From Glebionis coronaria (Eukaryota; Streptophyta; Magnoliopsida; Asterales; Asteraceae): a stretch of 64,000 nt of DNA. Location of the stretch: positions 262,295,706 through 262,359,705 of the forward strand of contig CM046877.1 in the NCBI GenBank assembly GCA_025667525.1, written 5' to 3'. The translations under genes and the position numbers were made by a program. The notes below the pieces were generated by a model. It saw nothing but the letters and a program-made list of their open reading frames with translations. It was not told where the DNA came from and did no database searches. Shown here in pieces: positions 49,587 through 60,315 of this stretch; within the stretch, counting starts at the first letter, position 1, and every line of letters begins with the position of its first letter.

Positions 49587-49816
49587 ACACCTGCAGAAGA
49601 AAAATACACAGAGAGAATATCTATATAATCTTTTTGGTGCAAAACCTTTGGAAAAGAATTGCTTTTTATGATTTTTCAATGTTTTTGTATTTTTGAAGAA
49701 TTTTATATTTTTTAGGATTTTTGAAAATTTTTGAAGCAAGGAAAATAACGTTCAAAGAACGGATCCCAAAATTCAATGCATCTCTCACTAGAAACCGTTA
49801 ATCTTAACGAAAAGAG

Positions 49817-49831
49817 CCGGCAGCGGCGCCA
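49817..49831 (-). promoter_or_regulatory. Primer binding site, tRNA-Asp type
   Basis: The minus strand reads TGGCGCCGCTGCCGG two bases after the 5' LTR. It matches the tRNA-Asp 3' end used by Athila elements, with one mismatch. Confidence 0.85.
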
Positions 49832-49833
49832 TT

Positions 49834-51575
49834 TAATACTCGATTTTGCAACCAAGTATAAAATCTTATCGTCCGAATCTTTTCGAATTGATTACCGGTC
49901 TAGAGTGCGACTCATCGTCTTTTGGTGTACAAGAGAATGGTTTGGTTAATTATCTATTTTAAACTAATAGCAAATAAGTAAGTGTCGTTGAGTAAAATGG
50001 AAGTTTAAAGATTAAACTAAAAATAATGAGTTAAAAATAAATGCTTGAAAACTTAAAGACAAGATTAGGAAAATTACTTGAACACTTAATAAATCTAACA
50101 CTTGAAAACTTTGCCAAAAACAAGAAATTAAACCATCGGAATGTTTGGTCGGAAAACAGCCAGATCGGAAAGTCAACAACTCCCTCGTCGGAATAATGCA
50201 ATCGGAAAACTCAATCGGAATACCACCACAATCGGAATACCTCAATAATATGTCTGATCGGAATGTATCAAAAGGATGTGATCGGAATAACAAAATGACA
50301 CTAATCGGAATATTTGGAAACAACTCTAATCGGAATATGTAACAACAACCCCAATTGGAATGTCAATAAAACTAAACCAATCGGAATATTTAACAAACAA
50401 TCAGTCGGAATATTAAAACCCACAATCGGAATAAGACAACTTGGGGCTTATCAGAATAATGATGCTCAAATCGGAATGGGTAAAACCCTAATCCGATCAT
50501 ACGATCAGAATAAGGGCTGGGGTATGTAATCGGAATGCAACGATCGGAAAGGGGTTTAAACCCTTTCCGATTTATATGGGATTCGAAATAAGCCAAAGCA
50601 ATAAGCTATTTTGATAAGATAATCACCAAAACTAGGACGAATCTATAATAAAATGAACTAAATAAGCACAAATGAGAACTTATCCAAACTTAAAATAAGC
50701 AAACTTTTAAATCAAATCATAAAAAGATGAACTTTTTAAGAAAACTTTTAAAAGTAAATAAGCTAAAAGAAGCGAATAAGCCAATAAGCACAAGAATCTT
50801 AAAGCTTAATCAAATGAAAGCTTATGTAGGAACAAAAAGATTAACTTTTTAAGCACAAAAACATTAAGAACAACACGGATCAAATGTATTTTGCACCAAA
50901 AGTTAACTAAAATCAAGAAAGGTAGAATGAGATTAAAGATTAAAAGCTTAACTAGAACTTGATTAATGAAATCAACAATACACAAATGTTTAATCTTGAA
51001 AGATTAAAAGAAAGAAAGATGAAAAATTAGTGAGAGAAAGTGGAGAACTTTCTCTCTCTAAAAACTAGAAAGAAAAGTGAAAAATGAAAACTAAACACTA
51101 AAAACTAACTACCCTCCTAATGTGTATTAGGAGGGTATTTATAGGAAAAATGGAAGGAGTGCATGTGTTGCATCTTCTTTCTTTACGTATTCTCGACTCG
51201 ATTTAATTCTTTGTCTTTTCTCAACGTCGTCTCGGGATTTGAACTTGTCTTGTTAATTTTCTTCTTTAATTTATACTTGAGTTCTTCGACTTCATTAAAC
51301 TTCCGTCTTTAGACTTTTTCTTCGATAAATCTTCAGAATAGGCCTTGGACTTTCGTTCTTTTTGCACTCTTGATCTTTTGACTTCGTCTTTTCCCGTTTT
51401 CTTCAATAAAATCCCGTGAAAGCCCGTGTTTTCTTCCCTTTTCATCTTTTGGTCCTAAAACACAATAAAAACACAAACCACACATAATTCCGACTTTTAC
51501 GACATAAATTACACGTTTTGGTCTTGCTATTATTGGAAATAAGTGGAAAAAGGATAAGTGTTTTCACACTTATTA
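49834..51575 (-). repeat. 5' LTR of Athila-2
   Basis: Pair of 40145-41890. The TATAAATA box and the downstream 12-bp inverted repeat (51110-51137) are conserved. Several differences from the 3' LTR fall at CG dinucleotides inside the ATCGGAAT motifs (50351-50360, 50451-50460, 50501-50510). Confidence 0.95.
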
Positions 51576-51652
51576 CTTGGCTATGAACTCTAATCCATAC
51601 CGAGCAACTTTTAAACGATCTTGGGCTAGAAGCTAAGTAACTTTTCAAATGG
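51576..51652 (-). other. Athila-1 internal remnant between two insertions
   Basis: 77 bp (CTTGGCTATGAACTCTAATC onward) matching Athila-2 internal positions 42831-42906. It continues the Athila-1 sequence that was cut at 40144 and ends where the SIRE LTR begins. Confidence 0.85.
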
Positions 51653-51969
51653 TGTTAGAAATACGTTTTTAACGTATATTAGAAGTATCAGTCACTCCAC
51701 AATATTATTGAATGTTGTATAGCTCGTAGTTAAATATTTGTTTAATTTGTTAAGTAAAACCGGCCCATGGGCTTGTCATGGGCCGGCCCAAGTCCATTAG
51801 TGGCTTGGATATAAATACCCCTTTCCACCATGGAAAGGGGGTTGGTTGTTTGGTTGTTTCACTTTTGATTAAATAAAACACATATTCTCTCTCACTTTCT
51901 CTCACTACTTTCTCTCTCTAGAAACCATCAATCCACCTTATTGATTCATAAGATTATCACTATTCTTCA
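51653..51969 (+). repeat. 5' LTR of SIRE-1
   Basis: Begins TGTTAGAAATACG and ends CTATTCTTCA, about 317 bp, and is followed two bases later by the primer binding site. It contains the palindromic core promoter described separately and CT-rich sequence (51890-51922). Confidence 0.85.
51760..51840 (+). promoter_or_regulatory. SIRE-1 core promoter with two perfect inverted repeats
   Basis: CCGGCCCATG (51760-51769) pairs with CATGGGCCGG (51777-51786); both arms hold the GGCCCA/TGGGCC site-II type motif. The TATA box TATAAATA is at 51810-51817. Immediately after it, CCCCTTTCCA (51818-51827) pairs with TGGAAAGGGG (51831-51840) around a 3-nt loop, filling the interval where transcription should start. 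Confidence 0.7.
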
Positions 51970-51971
51970 AT

Positions 51972-51985
51972 TGGTATCAAGAGCC
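51972..51985 (+). promoter_or_regulatory. Primer binding site of SIRE-1, initiator-Met type
   Basis: TGGTATCAAGAGCC, complementary to plant initiator tRNA-Met apart from one extra A, two bases downstream of the LTR. Confidence 0.8.
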
Positions 51986-52239
51986 ATGTGGTGATTTAAG
52001 ATAAGGATTAGTGTTGCTTTTTAGTTTTTGATAGTATTAGTGATTTTTAGGAAAATCTACCTTGAATCTTGTAATTTTTGGTGTTTTTGTTGTTGGGATT
52101 AGTAGATAAGTGTTGGGTTTAGCTTATTTTGGTAGAAATCACAAAACTTTTCGTGGTTTTTTTTTATCAAAAATCGGGTTTAGATTCGTTTTGTTCTAAG
52201 AAAAAACGGTTTACTTGGTCTCGAAGTCACTTTTGCCAG

Positions 52240-52590
52240 TTTATTCCGGATCAACAAAGTATCCCGAATCAACAAGTTATTTCGGATCAACAAGGTATTC
52301 CGGATCAACAAGTTATTCCGGATCAACAAGTTATTCCGGATCAACAAGGTATTCCGGATCAACAAGGTATTCCGGATCAACCAGGTATTCCGGATCAACA
52401 AGTTATTCCGGATTAACAAGTTATTCCGGATCAACAAGTTATTCCGGATCAACAAGTTATTCCGGATCAACAAGTTATTCCGCATCAACAAGGTATTCCG
52501 GATCAACAAGGTATTCCAGATCAACCAGTTATTCCGGATCAACAAGTTATTCTGAACCAACATTCCGAATCAACAACTACTCCGAATCAA
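52240..52590 (+). repeat. 18-bp tandem array in the SIRE-1 leader
   Basis: About 17-18 units of TTATTCCGGATCAACAAG, with GTATTCC and TTCCGAATC variants toward the ends. The unit is six codons long, so several frames on both strands stay open through long stretches (hexapeptide ORFs such as IPDQQV and SGSTSY). These ORFs are a by-product of the period and I do not call them genes. The array is upstream of the gag start, in the untranslated leader. Confidence 0.9.
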
Positions 52591-52812
52591 GGTATTTTTT
52601 TTTCTGAACCAAGGTCTTTTTCACATTAAGGTATTTATTTCGAATCAACTTAATTATTCCGGATCAAGGGGTATTTACGAGTTTTTTCGACGATTTTTAG
52701 TGGATTTAATCTTGGCTTCTTACACACGATTACTTCAACAACACAACACAACTCACAACCTTACTTCACTGCTCGATCAACCGATAATCTTTGATTCTTT
52801 AAAGTGATCAGA

Positions 52813-55800
52813 ATGAATCCGAGTTCATTAATGCCTCAAATGACATCACTTATGGATATTTCTGTCATTACGGGAACGGATAATCGCCCTCTTATGCTCA
52901 TTAAAGAAGTCTTTGAAGCATGGCAAGGCCGTAGGATGTCATACATTAAGGGAAAACTGACATATGGAAGGCTTATGGTCAAGTCAAATATAAATGGTCC
53001 ACTTGATTATGGTACCATCGTTGTTAACAATGTGACTCGACCACGGGAGTTTGAAGAACTTACACCAGCTCAACAACTTATTGCCGATGCAGACGAAAAG
53101 GCTCTTCAAACCATTCTCCAAGCTCTTCCACATGACATCTATCGAATGGTAAGTCAATATACGGTTGCAAAGGATTTATGGGAACGTCTAAAGGTTTTGC
53201 TACAAGGTACGTCTCTTACTAAATAGGAACGGGAATGTCAGTTGTATGATCTGTTTGATAGGTTCACGTACAATCCAGGGGAAACGCTTCACGACTACTA
53301 CTTCAGATTCACTACTCTCATGAACGATTTGAATGTATACAATCTCGTGATTGCTCCATTCCAGGTTAACACCAAGTTTTTGAATACTTTACCTCAATCT
53401 GAATGGGGTGAGTATATTACCGATGTTAAGTTAACCAGGGATTTGCATAAGTGCAATTTGGATCAACTCTATGCTTTTCTCCAACAGCATGAGAAACACG
53501 TGATCATGCACCGTTCGCCTCAAGGTATGTACCCTGAATCTTTAGCTTTGATGGAAAATCAACCAAGCTTGTCATATAAAAACACTCCTTATATCATGGG
53601 ACACCAAGCTTATCATCCATCACAGTACATGACTCCAAGCTTCCCCCAATATTCGATTCTACCGCAACCACCCACCTCACATCAGCAACAATATCGGTTT
53701 AATGCACCTTTGTCTCAGAGAGAACCATAAGCATCACAATATGCTCCACAACCTCACCCATATTCACCAGCAAGCATTGCACCCTATGCTCAGTCATCAT
53801 ACTCTCCATATCAAGAAAATGCAGCATATCCACCAAGTTATTCCTACCACATCAGTACTCCTTCTAGTGCTTATGTCGCTCAACAAGACCAAGCAATGTA
53901 TTGTGATAATGATGAGGTTCCCATTCCTGAATTCAAACAAGGAACTGACCCAGCTGAAGTGTTAGCTACCATGTCTGCTTACCTCACAAGGACATTGAGC
54001 AAACGAGGATTTAGAGGACCAGCTCCTACTAACAATCAGCTGAGGAACTCATCTAATTCTCGACAACAAGCTACCATTAAGAATGGCAGAGTAATGGTTC
54101 AACCTATTCAACCTTATCAGGGGAGATCCACTACATCAACCACCAATGCACGCATGGTCAATCCTGCTCCAATGGTCAACACTCCTCCAATGGTTACTGC
54201 TCCACGGGCTAATTCCACAGGTAAGTTGAGAATGATAACATGCTACAACTGTAAGGAAGAAGGTCACATGTCTAGGGATTGCACAAAACCCAAGAGGAGA
54301 AGGGATGGTCAATGGTTTGCAGAGAAGATTTATTTGGTGAACGCTCAGGCACAAGGACAGGAACTTGATGAAGAGGAGCTAGAATTTCTTGCTGATCCAG
54401 GGATTGCGGAGCAAGAAGTTATCACTACATAGAATGCAGCATACCAAGCAGATGATCTGGATGCTTACGATTCAGACTGTGATGATCTTCAATCTGCTCA
54501 GGCAGCTCTTATGGCAACTATCTCTAGCTTTGGGTCAGATAAAATATCTGAGGTACTTACTAATACCACTGATACTAGTATTCAACCACATCAAGTTGGG
54601 CAAGAGGGTGCTGATCCGAATGAGTCTTCGGTGGTGAGTCTTTCAAATGAGGAGACAATCAATGATAGCAATATCAATGCAAGTCCCCAGACTTCGAGTG
54701 AATCACAACTGGGAGTTATTTCGCATACACATATTCCTGCTCAACAAGATTTGGTCATGGTTCCTGCAAAATTACTTAGCCAAATGAATACTGCACTCTT
54801 AGAAACCCTAGCTATGAATAAGAATTTGTCTGCTGAGCTTGCCTTGTGCAACGAAAAAGTTCAAAATTTGGAATTAGTTCCTTCGTCCAATGTTCTAACA
54901 AATCCCGAATATGATCATTTTCGAAACAAACAAATGGGTCATTTGCAAGAAATTGAAACCTTAAGAGCAAATCTTTCCAACGAACTTAAAGAAAAAGAGT
55001 TAGTGGTCACTAATTTTCACAAACTTCAAATAGATTTTGAATTACTCGAGTCTAAAAAGAATGAAATGGAAATTAATGCGGCTAATAGAATTAAGAGTTT
55101 AGATTATTTGCTTTTAAGACAATACGCTGCCTCTCAACTAGTGCACTTATTTGACGCATCGTTTAGAGAGTTTAACTTATCGCGTCAAAAAGACCTTCCC
55201 CCTAACCCACGGTATGCAAGACAAGCTTTTATCCATAATCCAAGACTTTATGATGCAACCAAATTAGGATTGTCTTAGATCCGATTGTTATTTTCGAGGA
55301 TTGCACGAATAAGGATCTAGTTGATGAGAGTCGGTCATACAACTTTGCAAAATATCCCCAGTGTGATTATTTTAAAATGAATCAAGAGCTTGCAAAAACA
55401 GACTTTAGAATTCGCTTCCATATGGATAAAGATCTCATCACAACACCAACCTACATGTTAAATGAAGAAAACCCTAGTACACTTCCTACACTTGTCAAAA
55501 TGGAAGGACCTAAGGAAATTCCAAAGGATCTTCCACCTATTAGCACTGTATGGATAAACTTGCAAGAGATTAATCAATACTTTGCTAGTTTCGACAAGGT
55601 CATCCGGGAATGTACGACTTCAAATGGTCTAAATACCGGAGAATGGGCTTTCGAACACATGAACGAGCTGTTTAAGAATGAGATCAACCCTTTTGTCAAA
55701 AATCTAAAAGGAAGTTTTGCATCTCTTTCGGAAAATCTCGATTTTGAAATTAAAGAAGTTCAAAAAGTGTTTTATGAAATGGACACCGCTTACGAACTAC

Positions 55801-57610
55801 AATTAATTGAAAAGGAAAAGATTTTATCCGAGTATGACCGATTCTTGTCCCAAGTAATTTCGTGTGATGTGCTTACTACTGTGAATGTTAATTATTTGAA
55901 TGAGCTTACATCTGCTATGAATAACTGTGATGCTGTGAATATATGTGATGATGTGCATGATCTCTCTGTAAATATTGCTAAGACTGTAAATGAGGTAGAT
56001 AATAATTCTTGTCACGAGTCTAACACTGAATTTTTAAAGCTTCAAGATTCTTACAATTTACTTACAAAACACTTTAATCAACTTGAACAACATTGTATAT
56101 CTTTAGAATTAAAACAGAAAACTCAAAATGAGGATCTTTTGATAACAAATGGTTGTGAAAACAGTGTTGAGACGAGTGACAAGATGATTGAGATAGTTAA
56201 GGCATTAGAGGAAGAGATTATGAGATTAAAGAGAGATGTGTCATCGAACGAAACACTAAAATTGGAACTAGAGGCTGCAGAGTCTAAAAACCAGTGCTTA
56301 GAAATTAGACTTTCGTCTATTCTAGGGGAGATGGATCGGGCAAGAAAGGGACTCTCCACTCTTTATGGTTCAATAGAAGAACGCTTAGCTTTTAATGCAG
56401 CACAGCAACAATCTTATGTTGAACAATTGAACCAAAAGTGTGAGGAAATCTCTGACTTAAATATCCAGCTCATTGACAAAAACATGGTCTTGGCCGAGTT
56501 AAAGGAGACACTTCTTCTCACCCGACAAGAAGTTGTTAATAACTTAGCTACCAACTCTGCACCGTCCTCTAGTGCTCCATCAACCAATTCAGTAGTGATC
56601 TATAAGGACCCGCGCCATAAGCATAATCTGGATACTTACGATGTTTATATGATGAATGCAATTAAGCACGTGGACCTTGTTAGGGATATTTTAGATGATT
56701 TGTATGCGTTAGATCCCTCAAGCAGTCACTATTATTCAGCTCATGCATATATTCAGCGAGTTCAATATTGCTTAGCATATTTGCAATACATAGGAAAACC
56801 GGGTTCTGCACTACTCACTAATCGACCCATTGCTGTAACTCCATTCAATAAAACCCCAGGAGCAAAACCGTCATTGGCACCATCAACTAAGGCACCTTTA
56901 AAATCTGTTGCTAATGTTCCCACTTTGCCTTCTACAGTAGTAAAAGAGTCTACTAAGGCTAAAGGATCGCCACTCAAGAAAGATAAGATCAAGCCCTCCA
57001 CTAGTAGTACCATCAAGAAGAAAGTAGAAGCTCACCCTAGGGATGTTATTTCAGATTTAAATAAAAAGATTCATGTTGCTAAGACTAAAAGCTCTGCGCC
57101 TGTGTAGAAGCCTAAACCATTTGTGAATTCTAATTTAAAATGTTGGAATTGTAATGAACGCATATTTTCTCAACGTCATGATTTGTGTCTTATTGATCAT
57201 GTGAATGAAATGAATGCCATTAGGAATGATCTTGAATGGAAGCCAACTGGGAGAACTCGTTCCCATGTTGGATGGCAATGGCGTCCCACTAGTAGGACCT
57301 TTACATTAGATGGAAAAATGTGCCCTTTAACTAGGAATGCATCCATTGAGGTTAGGTCACAACGTCCTTTAATTAGGCACACTAGCACTAAAGTATGGAA
57401 ACCGCACCCTTTAATTAGGTCAGCCCCCACTATAGTGCCTACCAGTGAAGAAATACCTCAGGATTTAAGCCAACTTGAATCTACACCACCAACTAGGAAG
57501 AAGGCTAGGAAATCTAAGAAACCTAAAGTTAGCAAATCTAAGATCATTAAATCTGTACCTGCTAATAACAAGGAACATTCAGATTCCGAAACCTATACAT
57601 TGTCCTCGTG
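52813..57610 (+). pseudogene. SIRE-1 gag with long coiled-coil extension
   Basis: ATG at 52813. The gag core (52813-53730) carries LWERLKVLLQGTS and YDLFDRFTYNPGETLHDYY. It is followed by a Gln/Pro/Tyr-rich region, a zinc knuckle CYNCKEEGHMSRDC (54241-54282), then LEFLADPGIAEQ. Next is a long coiled-coil region (about 54730-56550) rich in Glu/Lys/Leu, and a Lys/Ser-rich region with a KCWNCNERIFSQRHDLC segment (57138-57188). In-frame stops occur at 53224, 53728, 54430, 57105 and 57612, and there is a frameshift near 55277. Stop codons dominate over indels. The extended gag is what I know of SIRE-lineage elements in Asteraceae; the role of the coiled coil is unknown. Confidence 0.85.
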
Positions 57611-57614
57611 GTGA

Positions 57615-60315
57615 TATTTTCAGGTGGTCCAAATCATCCTCTGGTATTTGGACTCCGGTTGCTCAAAGCATATGACAGCAGATCGCTCGATGCTCCGAAA
57701 TTTCGTCAGCAAGTTTCTTGGTACGGTAAAATTCGGTAATGATCATATTGCAAAGATAATGGGGTATGGTGAATATCAGATTGGAAATGTCACAATTTCA
57801 AGGGTATACTATGTAGAAGGTCTTGGTCATAATTTATTTTCAGTAGGACAGTTCTGTGATTCCAACCTAGAGGTTGCTTTTTGACAACACACTTGTTTCA
57901 TCCGCAACTTGGAAGGAAAGACTTGTTGAAGGGGTCTCGTGCTGCAAATCTTTATACTTTGTCCCTACAAGACATGATGGCCGCCTCTCCAGTATGTCTT
58001 CTCTCCAAAGCATCTAAGACCAAGTCATGGTTATGGCATCGCAGATTATCTCATCTCAACTTTGATGCTATTAATCATTTGGCTAAAAACGAATTAGTTC
58101 GTGGTATTCCAAAGCTCAAATTTCACAAGGACCATTTATGTTCCGCGTGTTCAAGGGGGAAAAGCACCAAGAAATCATACAAGCCCAAAGCTGAAGACAC
58201 CAATCAAGAAAAACTTCATCTTTTGCATATGGATCTTTGTGGGCCAATGCGAACCCAAAGTGTGAGTGGTAAGAAATTCATCCTTGTTATTGTGGATGAT
58301 TTCTCCAGGTTTACATGGGTTAGATTTCTACGTACAAAGGATGAAGCACCGAAGGCTATCATCACTTTTCTGAAATTCATTCAGGTACGTTTAAATACTA
58401 CTGTCTGCCGTATTCGAACTGATAATGGAACAGAGTTCGTCAACCTGACTCTTCGTGATTACTATGAAGAAGTTGGTATCTCACATGAAACATCCGCTGC
58501 ACGTACTTCACAACAAAACGGTGTCGTTGAAAGACGGAATCGTACGCTTATGGAAGCTGCTAGGACTATGCTGATTTATGCGAACGCTCCATTATTCTCA
58601 TGGGCAGAAGCTGTATCTACTGCATGTTACACCCAAAACCGCTCTATCATTCAGAAACGACATGGAAAAACACCTTACGAGCTTCTACATGATCGTAAGC
58701 CCGATGTTTCATTCTTTCATGTGTTTGGTGCTCTTTGTTATCCAAACATTAATAGTGAGAATTTGGGTAAACTTCAACCGAAAGCCGATATAGGTATTTT
58801 CATTGGTTACTCACCCTCAAAGAAAGCATACCGAATTTACAACCGTCGTCTTGGTAAGATAGTAGAAACTATCGACGCAGATTTTGATGAGCTGACAACG
58901 ATGGCTTCTGAGAAACGCAACTCTGAACCCGCGCTTCACGAGATGGGAACCGGTGCTATTAGTTCCGGATTAGTTCCCAATAATCCTACTTCTACATCAT
59001 TTATACCACCTACAAGGCCCGAGTGGGATAAACTATTTCAACCTTTGTTTGATGAATTCTTTGATCCCCCAAATGATGAGGTTCCATCACCTGTAGTGAT
59101 AGCTCCAATCCCTGAAGTTGTTGCTGAAGCTAATGAAGCTTCATCAAATGCATCTTCAATTAACAATGAACCGGATGCACCTCCACCAAGTAATTCTCAA
59201 ACTACACCTGAATCTTCACCCTTACTTGTGCCTAATGATGTTGAAGAGGATTCTGTTGATCACGATTTGGAATATGCTCACCTACAAGAGCTTCCATTCT
59301 TTGGTATACCGATACCTGAAAATCCTTCAGCCGCGTCTACCTCAGAAGAAGCTCCTACAATCGTTCACTCCAGACCACCACGGATTGAAAATCACAGCAC
59401 CAAATGGACAAAAGATCACCCAATTAGGAATATCATTGGAGCTCTCGATCGACCAGTCTCAACACGCCATCAATTACAAGAGAGTGCACTCTATTGCCAT
59501 TTTGATGCATTTCTCTCCGAAGTTGAACCTAAAAACTGGCAACATGCTATGACTCAATCATCTTGGATTGAAGCCATGCAAGAGGAAATAAATGAATCCC
59601 AAAGACTTGAAGTATGGGAATTAGTTCCTCTCCCTGACAAGGTTAACATCCTTACTTTGTTATGGGTTTATAAGGTTAAACTCGATGAGATGGGTGGAGT
59701 TTTGAAGAATAAGGCTAGATTGGTTGCTCGAGGATACAAACAAGCCTTGGGTATCGACTTTGAAGAATATTTTGCTCCTGTTGCAAGATTGGAGGCTATT
59801 AGACTATTCCTTGCGTATGCTGCTCATATGAACATGATCGTCTATCAAATGGATGTGAAGACGGCATTTTTGAATGGTGAACTAAGGGAAGAAGTCTATG
59901 TTAGTCAGCCGAATGGGTTCGTTAGCACGGAGTTTCCTAATCATGTGTACAAGCTTAAGAAGGCTCTCTATGGGTTGAAACAAGCTCCACGCGCGTGGTA
60001 TGATCTCCTTTCAACATATCTCATGTCGGAAGGCTTCTCCAAAGGCAAGGAGGACCCCACTCTATTCACTCTCAAGGAAAACAACGACATGATACTGGTA
60101 CAAATTTTTGTTGATGATATAATATTTGCTGCCTCTAACATAGAATTGTCAAACCGCTTTGAGAATAATGTCCACACGCTTTCAGATGTCGATGATGGGA
60201 AAATTTTCATTTTTCTTAGGATTACAAATTTCTCAGAATCCCAGAGGCATCTTTATTAATCAATCCAAATATGCTCTAGAATCATTAAAGAAATATAACT
60301 TTGAAAATTGTGACC
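57615..60315 (+). pseudogene. SIRE-1 pol: protease, integrase, partial RT
   Basis: Protease motif YLDSGCSKHMTADRS (57642-57686). A frameshift near 57880. GAG-pre-integrase [19 protein letters not shown] (58030-58085). Integrase core has [25 protein letters not shown] and [20 protein letters not shown] variable linker and RT follow ([36 protein letters not shown] near 60105-60116). A second frameshift lies near 60205. The frame ends in the RT C-terminal region ([16 protein letters not shown]) at the junction with the next element (60316). The stretch 57881-60259 is open for 792 codons, so decay is modest. Confidence 0.92.

Larger units (their letters stand above)
40145..51575 (-). mobile_element. 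Athila-type Ty3/gypsy retrotransposon (Athila-2), complete
   Basis: LTRs of 1746 bp (40145-41890) and 1742 bp (49834-51575), about 97 percent identical by eye. A perfect target duplication CTTGG lies at 40140-40144 and 51576-51580. The empty target site is readable in the homologous internal sequence near 42826-42840 (ATGCCTTGGCTATGAAC). The primer binding site is of tRNA-Asp type (49817-49831), typical of Athila. On the sense strand the LTRs begin TAATAAG and end GTATTA rather than TG...CA. Gag-pol is nearly full length with three lesions. Some 2 kb of non-coding sequence (41891-43938) lies between integrase and the 3' LTR, where other Athila elements may carry an env-like ORF. Confidence 0.95.
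51653..60315 (+). mobile_element. SIRE-lineage Ty1/copia element, 3' end displaced (SIRE-1)
   Basis: It starts with a short LTR (51653-51969), followed by an initiator-Met primer binding site. A ~840-bp leader with an 18-bp repeat array, a long gag with coiled-coil extension, protease, integrase and the first part of RT follow. At 60316 the RT frame is cut by the LTR of another element in the opposite orientation. The rest of RT, RNase H and the 3' LTR must lie beyond 64000 or be deleted. The left junction interrupts Athila-1. The target duplication could only be checked if the other end were present. Confidence 0.9.

Noticed and set aside
52240..52590. CRISPR-like array
   Set aside because: The units are contiguous with no unique spacers, and the sequence is a plant genome.
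52180..52607. Long repetitive ORFs on both strands (hexapeptides NLLIRN, SGSTSY, IPDQQV)
   Set aside because: They arise from an 18-bp repeat whose period is a multiple of three, so several frames lack stops. They lie in the retrotransposon leader upstream of gag.
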